Of a DNA stretch of 39,105 bases, positions 23,515 to 34,090 are shown one piece after another. Both the position numbers and the translations under genes were made by a program. The notes beneath the pieces are model-generated. The model had not been told where the DNA came from and made no database searches. It saw nothing but the letters and a program-made list of their open reading frames with translations. Each line of letters begins with the position of its first letter. The stretch's first letter is position 1. The DNA comes from Rhodocyclaceae bacterium (GTDB lineage: Bacteria; Pseudomonadota; Gammaproteobacteria; Burkholderiales; Rhodocyclaceae): contig JACFMQ010000020.1 in the NCBI GenBank assembly GCA_019455325.1, forward strand, positions 1 through 39,105. Direction: 5' to 3'.

Positions 23515-23579
23515 TTTTTCCGATGACGCCCTGATTTCAGGGACATCGACACGGCATTCTCACGAAAGGAAATCGCATC

Positions 23580-25517
<1,938 letters not shown>

Positions 25518-25531
25518 GGAGCAAGGAGAGA

Positions 25532-25600
25532 GGAGTGAGGAGGGAAACCTCCTCACTCCCTTGCCCGTATACTCCTGACTCCTGACTCCTCACTCCTCAC
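25532..25600 (+). repeat. Hairpin and heptamer tandem repeat in the dnaK-dnaJ spacer
   Basis: GGAGTGAGGAGG (25532-25543) pairs perfectly with CCTCCTCACTCC (25548-25559) around a GAAA tetraloop, a 12-bp stem with no T-run after it. Four tandem 7-base units follow at 25571-25598: ACTCCTG twice and ACTCCTC twice. The repeat can also pair with the GTGAGGAG at the dnaK stop codon, so alternative folds are possible. The repeat ends eight bases before the dnaJ ATG. Confidence 0.8.
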
Positions 25601-25608
25601 GGATTCAA

Positions 25609-26745
<1,137 letters not shown>

Positions 26746-26881
26746 ACGCCGGCACCGGCTGCAGCGCGATGCGGGCTGCCCGGCATCGCAGCGGCCGCCG
26801 GAGCGTTTGCAGCCGGCCGGCGCTTGCCGGCGCCGCGCCGGCTCCGGCATGATATCCGGCTATCGTGCGAGACTCCCCGTC

Positions 26882-28240
26882 ATGAACCTGCTGCTGCTCG
26901 ACCTGCTTCCTCCGCCCGCCTCCGATGCCGTCTCGACCGCGCTGCAGGCATACGCCGGCAAGGCGCCGCGCATCCTGCGCAGCGCGGCCGCCGCACGGAC
27001 GCGGCTCGCCGCGGGCGGCACCGACCTCCTCGTCCTCGCCGGCGACGACGGCCGCCGCCTGCTCGATGCCTACGGCGAACTCGCCGCCGGACCGCTGCCG
27101 CCGACCCTGGCCGTCTGCGGCGGCGATTCGGTCGAGGCGGCGGTCGAGGCGGCGGTCGGGCTGCTCGGCGCCGGCGTCGGCGCCTACCTCGTCCGCGACG
27201 ATGCCGGCCGCTGGCGCGGACGGCTGGCCGCGGAAGCCGCGGCGCTGCTCGACCGCAGCCGCAGCAAGAGCGGCGAGCACGTGCGCCTGGCGCAGATCAT
27301 CGACGGCTGCTCGGCCGCCATGTTCGCCATCGACCGCGCGCACCGCGTCACCCACTGGAACCGCGCCTGCGCCGCCCTCACCGGCATCGCCGCCGCCGAC
27401 ATCGTCGGTACCTCCGACCATTGGCGGCCCTTCTACCCGAAGGCGCAGCCGTGCACCGCCGACTTCATCGTCGACGGCGTCCAGGCGGCGCGCCACGGCG
27501 ACGACAGGCGCAGCCATCGCCCGCGGAGCGCGGAAGGCGGCTACGAAACGCAGGAATTCTTCCCCGCCCTCGGCAGCGGCGGCCGCTGGCTGCACATCAC
27601 CGCTGCCCCGCTCCGCGACGGGCGCGGCGAGACGATCGGGGCGGTGCAGACGCTGCACGACGTCACCGAGCGGAAGCAGGCCGAAGAAAACCTGCTGCGG
27701 AGCGAGGAACGCTACCGCCTGCTGTCGATCACCGACAGCATGACCGGCCTCTACAACGCCCGCCATTTCGCGCTACGCCTCGGCGAGGAAATGGACCGCT
27801 GCCGGCGCTACCGGCACTCGCTGGCGCTGATGGTCATGGACGTGGACAACTTCAAGCAGTTCAACGACACCTGGGGGCACGTGCAGGGCGACCAGGTGCT
27901 GATCCGCCTCGCCGAGTGCATCGTCGCCTGCCTGCGGCGCAGCGACCAGGGATTCCGCTACGGCGGCGAGGAGTTCGTCGTGCTGCTGCCGGAGACCGAC
28001 ATGGAGGAGGCGGCGGCCGCCGCCGAACGGCTCTGCAACATGTTCGCCAACAGCGAGATCAGCCCGGTCGCCGGCAGCAGCGTGCGCTGCACGGCGAGCA
28101 TCGGCGTCACCACCTTCGTCCCCGGCGAGACGCCGCGCGACTTCGTCGCCCGCGCCGACAGCGGCACCTACGAGGCGAAGCGCCTCGGCAAGAACCGCGT
28201 CATCCGCATTCCGCCGCCGGCCGCGCCACCGCCCCGCTAG
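26882..28240 (+). CDS. Diguanylate cyclase with degenerate receiver and PAS domains
   Basis: This 452-residue protein is predicted to make cyclic di-GMP. Residues 1-125 resemble a CheY-like receiver, but the phosphorylatable aspartate position is lost (TDLLVLAGDDG instead of a V/L-L-D motif), so it is a pseudo-receiver. A PAS domain (about 133-262) ends in AVQTLHDVTERKQAEENLL. The GGDEF domain starts at DSMTGLYNARHF and carries the active GGEEF (361-365). RRSD lies five residues before it, matching the RxxD inhibitory I-site, so product inhibition is expected. The ATG at 26882 is preferred; an in-frame ATG at 26849 is possible. It converges with ybiB across six bases. Its proximity to dnaJ may be incidental. 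Confidence 0.93.
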   Translation: MNLLLLDLLPPPASDAVSTALQAYAGKAPRILRSAAAARTRLAAGGTDLLVLAGDDGRRLLDAYGELAAGPLPPTLAVCGGDSVEAAVEAAVGLLGAGVGAYLVRDDAGRWRGRLAAEAAALLDRSRSKSGEHVRLAQIIDGCSAAMFAIDRAHRVTHWNRACAALTGIAAADIVGTSDHWRPFYPKAQPCTADFIVDGVQAARHGDDRRSHRPRSAEGGYETQEFFPALGSGGRWLHITAAPLRDGRGETIGAVQTLHDVTERKQAEENLLRSEERYRLLSITDSMTGLYNARHFALRLGEEMDRCRRYRHSLALMVMDVDNFKQFNDTWGHVQGDQVLIRLAECIVACLRRSDQGFRYGGEEFVVLLPETDMEEAAAAAERLCNMFANSEISPVAGSSVRCTASIGVTTFVPGETPRDFVARADSGTYEAKRLGKNRVIRIPPPAAPPPR

Positions 28241-28246
28241 CCGGAC

Positions 28247-29236
28247 TCAGGCGGTGGCCACGGCGTGGCCGTTGCCCTCGACGGCGACGATGGCCTTGGC
28301 CTCGTTGAAGTCCGCGGCGTAGCCGCAGGCGTACAGGCAGGCGGCGAGCTGGTTGGCGATCGGCTGCGGCAGCGGGATGTGGCCGTCGAGCACCTTGCGC
28401 GTCCACGCGGCGGTGGCCGCCGCATCGGCCTCCTCGGGCAGATGCGGCAGAACCTTCAGGCTGTCGTGCTCGGCTTCGAAGAGCACCTCGCAGAGGCCGC
28501 TGTGCAGGTATTCGATGCGCGGCCGGCGCTTCGGGTTGGCGAAGGGTTCGCCCTCGGTGGCGCGCAGCAGCAGCGCGCTCGCCTGCAGCTCGCCGAGCGC
28601 GTCGCGCATGGTGTCCATGTAGGCGGGGTGCGTCGCCGCGGCGAGGATGATGCCTTCGCCGCGGAAGGGATCGAGCATCTTGACCAGGCTGTGCGCGCTG
28701 TTGCGCACGCCCATGCGCGCGCGCAGCGAGAGCAGGTTGGCCAGCCCCGGCGCGATCGCCGGCAGCGGCACGAAGGCCAGCCCGCCCTCGTCGAGCGCCT
28801 GCTGCGCCTGCTGGCGGGTGCCGGCGGGCATGACGCCGAGCTCGCGGAAGACGTGGCCGCTGGTGACGCGGCCGTAGCCTTCGAGCAGCCCGTGCACCAC
28901 CACCGGCACGCCGAAGCGCTGCAGCAGCAGGGCCAGCAGCGGCGTCAGGTTGGCGCCCTTGCGCGCGCCGTTGTAGCTCGGGATGACCACCGGCCGCGGC
29001 GCGCCGGGCTGGCCGCGCAGCGTGTGCACGCGCTCGCTGGCGGCGGCGAGGAAGCCGCTCATCTCGTCGCCGGACTCGCCCTTCATGCGCAGCGCGATGA
29101 GGATGGCGCCGAGTTCGAGGTCGGGCACGCCGCCGTCGAGCATCGCGCCGTAGAGCCGCTGCGCCTCCTCGCGCGACAGGTCGCGCGAACCCTCGGCGCC
29201 GCGGCCGATCTCCTTGATCACGTGGGCGTAGCTCAT
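28247..29236 (-). CDS. ybiB: YbiB family DNA-binding protein (TrpD2-like)
   Basis: YbiB resembles the glycosyltransferase family 3 anthranilate phosphoribosyltransferase TrpD but is not a tryptophan enzyme; E. coli YbiB binds nucleic acids and is linked to the SOS response. The 329-residue product has the N-terminal helical domain (LSREEAQRLYGAMLDGGVPDLELGAILIALRMKGES, residues 20-55). It then has the barrel-like core with VIPSYNGARKGANLTPLLALLL, LLEGYGRVTSGHVFRELG and RMGVRNSAHSLVKMLDP. The TrpD glycine-rich catalytic loop is replaced by PSYNGARKGANLTP, the YbiB form. It starts 18 bases after nasA and is in the same operon, an association common in betaproteobacteria whose functional meaning is unclear. 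Confidence 0.92.
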   Translation of the reverse strand: MSYAHVIKEIGRGAEGSRDLSREEAQRLYGAMLDGGVPDLELGAILIALRMKGESGDEMSGFLAAASERVHTLRGQPGAPRPVVIPSYNGARKGANLTPLLALLLQRFGVPVVVHGLLEGYGRVTSGHVFRELGVMPAGTRQQAQQALDEGGLAFVPLPAIAPGLANLLSLRARMGVRNSAHSLVKMLDPFRGEGIILAAATHPAYMDTMRDALGELQASALLLRATEGEPFANPKRRPRIEYLHSGLCEVLFEAEHDSLKVLPHLPEEADAAATAAWTRKVLDGHIPLPQPIANQLAACLYACGYAADFNEAKAIVAVEGNGHAVATA

Positions 29237-29254
29237 TTTCGTCTCCTTGGGGTG

Positions 29255-31978
29255 TCAGGCGACCGTCGCTGCCGTGGCGGCGGCCATTTTCCTCAACTCC
29301 GGCAGGCAGCCGCCGCAGTAGGTTCCGCATTTTAGCGTGTCCTGCACGGCCGCGAGCGAGGCGCCGCCGGCCAGCGCCGCACGGATCTGCGCCTCGCCGA
29401 CGCCGGCGCACCGGCAGACGATGGGCGAGCGCGCCGGCGCCTGCTGCGGCGGCAGCGCGCTCGGCGCCAGTGCGAAGCGGATCAGCGACGCGTCGAGCGT
29501 GCCCGCGGCCATCGCGTCCTTGAGCCAGCCCGCCGCCAGCGTCTCGCCGGCGAGACGCACGCCGAGCAGCTTGCCGTCGCGCGCCAGGACCTTCTTGTCG
29601 ATGCCCCGCCGCGGGTCGACGTAGACGGCGCCCGTTGCCGCGTCGAGGCCGAACAGCGCGTCGATCTCGGCGAGCAGCCCGGCCGGCGGCGCGGCGGCAG
29701 CGGCGGCGCGCAGCACGACCAGCGGCGCGCCGCGGCCGTAAAGGCCGGCCGTCGCGTAGGGAAAGCGCTTGAGCAGCGGCCGCACGCGGGCGAGCAGCGC
29801 CAGCGCGCTGTCGTCGGCGGACGCTTCGTCGCCGCGGCGCAGGACGACCAGCGACCACGGCAGCTCGGCCTTCTCGACCGCCACCGCGGCGTGCTTCAGC
29901 TCGGGCTGGAAGGAGTAGGGATCGGTCGCCGCCGGCGTCAGCGCGTTGGCGCCGTAGCCGTTCATGAAGCGCTCGCCCCAGTGCATCGGCAGCCAGGCGC
30001 GGCCGTGCGCCAGGCCCTCGTCGGCCTCGACGCGGACGACGATGCTGCCGCGGCCGTTGCTTACCTGCGCCAGCGCGCCGGCATCCAGACCGCGCTGGCG
30101 CAGGTCGTCGGGATTCATCTTCAGCAACGGCTCGTCCTCGCCGTTGAACAGCCGCGGCACGGTGCCGGTACGGCTCATGCCGTGCCACTGTTCGAGCAGA
30201 CGGCCGGAAAGCAGGCTGATCGGCCGCGCCGGGTCGGTCGGTTCGGCGGTCGGCCGGTGCTCGACGGGTACGAAGCGGGCGCGGCCGGAGGGCGTCGGAA
30301 AGACGCCGTCGGCGTAGAGGCGGACCTGGCCGGCGCGCGCGCCCTCGGGATACGGCCACTGCTGCGCGCCGGCGGTTTCGAGCAGCGCGTAGCTGAGGCC
30401 GCTGATGTCGAGGTCGCGGCCGCGCGTCGAGGCGCGGTGCTCGGCGTGGATGGCCTCCGGCGTGGCATAGGGGAAAAGCCTTTCGGTCAGCGGGTTGCCC
30501 AGCTCGGCGCCCAGGCGGCGCGCGAAATCGAGCGCGATCCGCCAGTCGTGGCGCGCCTCGCCGGGCGGCGGCACGGCCGCGCGCACGCGCGAGATGCGCC
30601 GCTCGGAGTTGGTGACGGTGCCCTCCTTCTCGCCCCAGGACGTGGCCGGCAGCAGCAGGTCGGCGTACTGCGCGGTGTCGGTGTCGGCGTAGGCTTCCTG
30701 GAGCACGACGAACTCGGCGGCTTCCAGCGCCGCGCGCACGCCGGCAACGTCGGGCATGGACTGCGCCGGGTTGGTGCAGGCGATCCACAGCGCCTTGATC
30801 TCGCCGCTCTTCAGCGCGCGGAACAGCGCCACCGCCGGTTTGCCCGGCTTCGGCGGCACGTAGGGCACGCCCCAGAAGCGCGCCGTCTCGGCGCGGTGCG
30901 CCGGGTCGCCGAGGTCGCGGTGCGCCGGCAGCAGATTGGCGAGGCCGCCGACCTCGCGGCCGCCCATCGCGTTCGGCTGGCCGGTGAGCGAGAACGGACC
31001 GCAGCCGGGCTTGCCGATGCTGCCGGTGGCAAGGTGCAGGTGGATCAGCGCGGCGTTGTTGTGCGTGCCGTGCCAGCTCTGATTGAGCCCCTGGCAGTAG
31101 AGCGACAGCGCCGTCTTGGCGCCGCCGAACCAGCGCGCGGCGAGCGCGATCGCTTCCGCATCGAGCCCGGTCAGCTCGGCGGCCATGGCCGGCGCATAGC
31201 GTTCGACGAGCTTCTCCAGCGCATCGAAGCCTTCGGTGTGCGCGGCGATGTAGTCGCGGTCGATCAGCTTCTCCTTGAGCAGCACGTGCAGCATCGCGTT
31301 GTACAGCGCGATGTCGCTGCCCGGCTTGAGCGCCAGGTGCAGGTCGGCGATGGCGCAGCTCTCGCTGCGCCGCGGGTCGACGACGATCACGCGCAGGTTC
31401 GGGTTGGCCGCCCTGGCGTCCTCGATGCGGCGGTAGACGATGGGATGCGCGACCGCCGGGTTGGCGCCGGCGATCAGGATGCACTCGGCGTGGTCGATGT
31501 CCTCGTAGGCGCACGGCGGCGCGTCGGCGCCGAGCGTCTGCTTGTAGCCGGCGACCGCCGACGACATGCACAGGCGCGAATTGGTGTCGAGGTTGTTGGT
31601 GCCGATCAGCCCCTTGGCGAGTTTGTTGAAGACGTAGTAGTCCTCGGTCAGCAGTTGGCCGGAGAGGTAGAAGGCGACCGAATCCGGGCCGTGCGCGCGG
31701 ATGGTGTCGGCGAAGCGGCGGGCGGCGTGGTCGAGCGCCTCGTCCCAACCGACGCGGCGGCGGGCCTCGCCGCGCGCATTGCGCGACTGCGGATGCAGCA
31801 GGCGGCAGTCGAGCCGCGCCGAGTCGGCGAGCGCGGCGCCCTTGGCGCAGAGCCGGCCGAAGTTGGCGGGATGCGTCTCGTCGCCGCGCACGCCGGTGAT
31901 GCGGCCGCCCTCGCTCTCGATGACGACGCCGCAGCCGGTACCGCAGTAGCAGCAGGTGGATCGGGTTTCCGCTTTCAT
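29255..31978 (-). CDS. nasA: Assimilatory nitrate reductase, catalytic subunit
   Basis: NasA reduces nitrate to nitrite in the cytoplasm for use as nitrogen source. The 907-residue molybdopterin enzyme has the N-terminal [4Fe-4S] motif (Cys9, Cys12, Cys16, Cys44 in CCYCGTGCGV and GRLCAKG). Molybdopterin-binding segments include TNNLDTNSRLCMSSAVAGYK, AGANPAVAHPI and GREVGGLANLLPAHR. A C-terminal BFD-like [2Fe-2S] domain follows from about residue 855 (IVCRCAGVGEAQIRAAL, CGTYCGGCLPEL). The ATG at 31978 has AGGAG upstream. The sigma-54 promoter and NtrC-like site upstream indicate nitrogen control. No nitrite reductase or transporter gene is adjacent; only ybiB follows. Confidence 0.97.
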   Translation of the reverse strand: MKAETRSTCCYCGTGCGVVIESEGGRITGVRGDETHPANFGRLCAKGAALADSARLDCRLLHPQSRNARGEARRRVGWDEALDHAARRFADTIRAHGPDSVAFYLSGQLLTEDYYVFNKLAKGLIGTNNLDTNSRLCMSSAVAGYKQTLGADAPPCAYEDIDHAECILIAGANPAVAHPIVYRRIEDARAANPNLRVIVVDPRRSESCAIADLHLALKPGSDIALYNAMLHVLLKEKLIDRDYIAAHTEGFDALEKLVERYAPAMAAELTGLDAEAIALAARWFGGAKTALSLYCQGLNQSWHGTHNNAALIHLHLATGSIGKPGCGPFSLTGQPNAMGGREVGGLANLLPAHRDLGDPAHRAETARFWGVPYVPPKPGKPAVALFRALKSGEIKALWIACTNPAQSMPDVAGVRAALEAAEFVVLQEAYADTDTAQYADLLLPATSWGEKEGTVTNSERRISRVRAAVPPPGEARHDWRIALDFARRLGAELGNPLTERLFPYATPEAIHAEHRASTRGRDLDISGLSYALLETAGAQQWPYPEGARAGQVRLYADGVFPTPSGRARFVPVEHRPTAEPTDPARPISLLSGRLLEQWHGMSRTGTVPRLFNGEDEPLLKMNPDDLRQRGLDAGALAQVSNGRGSIVVRVEADEGLAHGRAWLPMHWGERFMNGYGANALTPAATDPYSFQPELKHAAVAVEKAELPWSLVVLRRGDEASADDSALALLARVRPLLKRFPYATAGLYGRGAPLVVLRAAAAAAPPAGLLAEIDALFGLDAATGAVYVDPRRGIDKKVLARDGKLLGVRLAGETLAAGWLKDAMAAGTLDASLIRFALAPSALPPQQAPARSPIVCRCAGVGEAQIRAALAGGASLAAVQDTLKCGTYCGGCLPELRKMAAATAATVA

Positions 31979-32004
31979 GTCCGTTTCGCTCCTGGCGGAG
32001 GAAC

Positions 32005-32020
32005 AGCAACAGACATGCCA
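32005..32020 (-). promoter_or_regulatory. Sigma-54 promoter for nasA
   Basis: On the minus strand TGGCATG-N4-TTGCT matches the -24/-12 consensus TGGCACG-N4-TTGCW with one mismatch, and the GG-GC spacing is exactly 10 bases. The predicted start is near 31994, about 16 bases before the nasA ATG. Confidence 0.85.
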
Positions 32021-32106
32021 CGCTTGATAATCAGGGACTTGGCCAAGCCCGGGCGGATTCGGCCGGGGCCGGCGCCTTGTCCTGGTGCGGCCCATCGGAG
32101 GGGGGC

Positions 32107-32121
32107 GCGCCACGATGGTGC
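32107..32121 (-). promoter_or_regulatory. NtrC-like binding site upstream of nasA
   Basis: On the minus strand GCACC-ATCGT-GGCGC differs by one base from the NtrC core GCACC-N5-GGTGC. It is about 100 bases upstream of the sigma-54 promoter, a typical enhancer distance. A further GCACC half-site lies nearby at about 32081-32085. Confidence 0.6.
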
Positions 32122-32154
32122 GGCACGCGGCCGCCGCAAGCGGCGGCGGCAGGT

Positions 32155-32595
32155 TTACTTGACGCGCTGCAGACGGGGGCGGCCGGGCGCCGGCGTCGGC
32201 GGCTCGGGCGCGGGGTCCGGCGCGTCGGCGGCCGGCGGCGCCGCGTCCGCGGCATCGGCCGCGACGTCGTCGGTCTCGACGTCGAAGGCCATGCCGGCGC
32301 CGTTTTCGCGCGCATAGATGGCGGCGACGTTGCCGATCGGCACCGAGATGTCGCGCACGACGCCGCCGAAGCGGGCCTGGAACTCGATGGCGTCGTTGCC
32401 GAGGCGCAGCCGGTTGGTCGCCTCGCTGCCGATGTTGAGGACGATCTGCCCGTCGCGCACGAATTCGATCGGCACCCGCGTGCCGCCGTCTACGACGACC
32501 GCGAGATAGGGTGTGAAGCCGTTGTCGCAGCACCATTCGTGGATGGCGCGAACGAGATAGGGCTTGGTGCTGGGCGTGGCCGGTTGGGCGGACAT
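32155..32595 (-). CDS. sspB: ClpXP protease specificity-enhancing factor SspB
   Basis: SspB tethers ssrA-tagged proteins from stalled ribosomes to ClpXP for degradation. The 146-residue product starts MSAQPATPSTKPYLVRAIHEWCCDNGFTPYL. It has the SspB substrate-binding core with VVVDGGTRVPIEFVRDGQIVLNI and the peptide-groove stretch IEFQARFGG and VPIGNVAAIYARENG. A disordered Ala/Pro-rich linker follows, and the terminus PGRPRLQRVK is the conserved ClpX-binding tail. The ATG lies 88 bases downstream of sspA, the usual partner, with a hairpin in the spacer. The nasA regulatory region follows. Confidence 0.96.
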   Translation of the reverse strand: MSAQPATPSTKPYLVRAIHEWCCDNGFTPYLAVVVDGGTRVPIEFVRDGQIVLNIGSEATNRLRLGNDAIEFQARFGGVVRDISVPIGNVAAIYARENGAGMAFDVETDDVAADAADAAPPAADAPDPAPEPPTPAPGRPRLQRVK

Positions 32596-32644
32596 GATGG
32601 CGGAGAGATGAGTGGCTCGGCGAGCGGCGGCGGCCGGCAGACAT

Positions 32645-32675
32645 GCAGGCGGCCGAACAGGGTCCGGCCGCCTGC
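32645..32675 (-). other. Inverted repeat in the sspA-sspB spacer
   Basis: GCAGGCGGCCG (32645-32655) and CGGCCGCCTGC (32665-32675) form a perfect 11-bp stem with a 9-base loop, starting 8 bases after the sspA stop. No T-run follows on either strand, so it is not a canonical terminator. It may protect the sspA 3' end or reduce readthrough into sspB. Confidence 0.6.
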
Positions 32676-32683
32676 GCGATGCC

Positions 32684-33280
32684 TCAGCGGCGCATCACCT
32701 TTTCCGGCGGCGTCAGCGCGTCGATGAAGCCCTGGCGCGAGAAGATGCGCTCGGCGTATTTCATCAGCGGCGCCGCCTGCTTGCCGAGGTCGATGCCATA
32801 GTGGTCGAGGCGCCACAGCAGCGGCGCGATGGCGACGTCGAGCATCGAGAAATCCTCGCCGAGCATGTGCTTCTGCTTGGTGAAGATCGGCGCCAGTTCG
32901 ATCAGGCGGTCGCGGATGATCTGCCGCGCCTTGTCGGCGGTCTTGGCGCTCTTCTCCAGCGCCTCGATGTGCACGAAGATCTCGCGCTCCATGCCGGAAA
33001 GCAGTTGGCGGGCCTTGGCGCGCATGATCGGATCGGCCGGCATCAACTGCGGGTGCGGGAAGCGCTCGTCGATGTACTCGTTGATGATGTTCGGCTCGTA
33101 CAGGATGAGGTCGCGCTCGACCAGCACCGGCACGCGGTTGTAAGGGTTGATGACGGCGATGTCTTCCGGCTTGTTGAACAGGTCGACGTCGATCACCTGG
33201 AAGTCCATGCCCTTCTCGTAGAGGACGATGCGGCAGCGATGGCTGAACGGGCAGGTGGTCCCGGAATAGAGGTTCATCAT
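32684..33280 (-). CDS. sspA: Stringent starvation protein A (SspA)
   Basis: SspA is a glutathione S-transferase-fold protein that binds RNA polymerase and alters promoter choice under starvation and acid stress. The 198-residue product starts MMNLYSGTTCPFSHRCRIVLYEKGMDFQ, a thioredoxin-fold domain. It continues NPYNRVPVLVERDLILYEPNIINEYIDERFPHP (read across 47-79), and an all-helical C-terminal GST domain follows. The CPFSHRCR start keeps a cysteine, as is usual in betaproteobacterial SspA. The first of two adjacent ATGs (33278-33280) has an AGGG ribosome site. The gene follows petC in the common petABC-sspAB order, after a terminator hairpin. Confidence 0.96.
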   Translation of the reverse strand: MMNLYSGTTCPFSHRCRIVLYEKGMDFQVIDVDLFNKPEDIAVINPYNRVPVLVERDLILYEPNIINEYIDERFPHPQLMPADPIMRAKARQLLSGMEREIFVHIEALEKSAKTADKARQIIRDRLIELAPIFTKQKHMLGEDFSMLDVAIAPLLWRLDHYGIDLGKQAAPLMKYAERIFSRQGFIDALTPPEKVMRR

Positions 33281-33293
33281 GTTTGTTACCCTC

Positions 33294-33344
33294 AAAAAAC
33301 GAATCGGCATCGCCGGAGCGCGGGGTCTCCGCGCGGGCGATGCC
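33294..33344 (-). terminator. Intrinsic terminator between petC and sspA
   Basis: On the minus strand GGCATCGCC pairs with GGCGATGCC (9 bp), and inside it CGCGCGGAG and CCGCGCTCC-like arms continue the stem. A TTTTTT run follows after a few bases. It ends the petABC transcript about 20 bases after the petC stop. The T-run lies just upstream of the sspA ribosome site. Confidence 0.85.
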
Positions 33345-33364
33345 GCAACTCCCGAAGCGGAGGC

Positions 33365-34075
33365 TTACTTCACGTCCTTCCAGTATTCCTTCTTCAGCTT
33401 GTAGGCGAAGACGAAGAGCACGGAGAGGAAGGCGAGAACAATCCAGCCGATCCGCTTGCGCTCCTCCTGCATCGGCTCGCCCATCCAGACCATGAAGCCG
33501 ACGAGATCGGAGACGGCTTGGTCGTACTCCTTCGGCGGCAGCTTGCCGGGAACGGCCAGCTCCAGCTTGTGATCCTTGTTCAGGATCTGCTCGCCCTGAA
33601 GTTCCCAGAAGATGTGCGGCATGCCGACGTTCTCGAAGACGACGTTGTTCCAGCCGGTCGGACGGTTCTCGTCGCGGTAGAACTGACGCAGGTAGGTATA
33701 CAGCCAGTCGGCGCCGGAGCCGTCCTGCGAGCTGCGCGCGCGGGCGATCACGGTGAGGTCCGGCGGCGTCGCGCCGAACCACGCCTTCTGCTCCTCGGCG
33801 CGCCCGGCGATGCGCATCGGCTCGCCGATCTTGTCGGCGGTGAACATCAGGTTGTCCTTGACCTGCTGTTCGGTCAGGCCGAGCTCCATCAGCTTGTTGT
33901 AGCGCATGTACGACGCGCCGTGGCAGTTCAGGCAGTAGTTCACGAACAGCTTGGCGCCGTTCTGCAGCGCCGCCTTGTCGGCGACCGAGCCGGGCCACTT
34001 GTCGAGGTGCACCGAACCGCCCGCGGCGAAGGCCATCAACGGCGTGCAAAGCATTGCGATGAGGAATTTTTTCAT
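33365..34075 (-). CDS. petC: Ubiquinol-cytochrome c reductase, cytochrome c1 subunit
   Basis: Cytochrome c1 of the bc1 complex accepts electrons from the Rieske protein and passes them to soluble cytochrome c. The 236-residue precursor has a Sec signal peptide (MKKFLIAMLCTPLMAFAAG), the c-type heme motif CLNCH (48-52) followed by GASYMRYNKL, and the axial methionine in VGMPHIFWELQG (Met152). A C-terminal membrane anchor lies at about 209-226, with the cytoplasmic tail KLKKEYWKDVK. Length and motifs are typical for betaproteobacteria. It follows petB by 15 bases and is the last gene of petABC, with a terminator after it. Confidence 0.98.
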   Translation of the reverse strand: MKKFLIAMLCTPLMAFAAGGSVHLDKWPGSVADKAALQNGAKLFVNYCLNCHGASYMRYNKLMELGLTEQQVKDNLMFTADKIGEPMRIAGRAEEQKAWFGATPPDLTVIARARSSQDGSGADWLYTYLRQFYRDENRPTGWNNVVFENVGMPHIFWELQGEQILNKDHKLELAVPGKLPPKEYDQAVSDLVGFMVWMGEPMQEERKRIGWIVLAFLSVLFVFAYKLKKEYWKDVK

Positions 34076-34090
34076 TTTGTCCAGACTCCC

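Noticed and set aside
31979-32644. In-frame extension of nasA upstream through the sspB region
   Set aside because: The [4Fe-4S] domain starts right after the chosen ATG with a good ribosome site. The extension overlaps sspB and the sigma-54 promoter.
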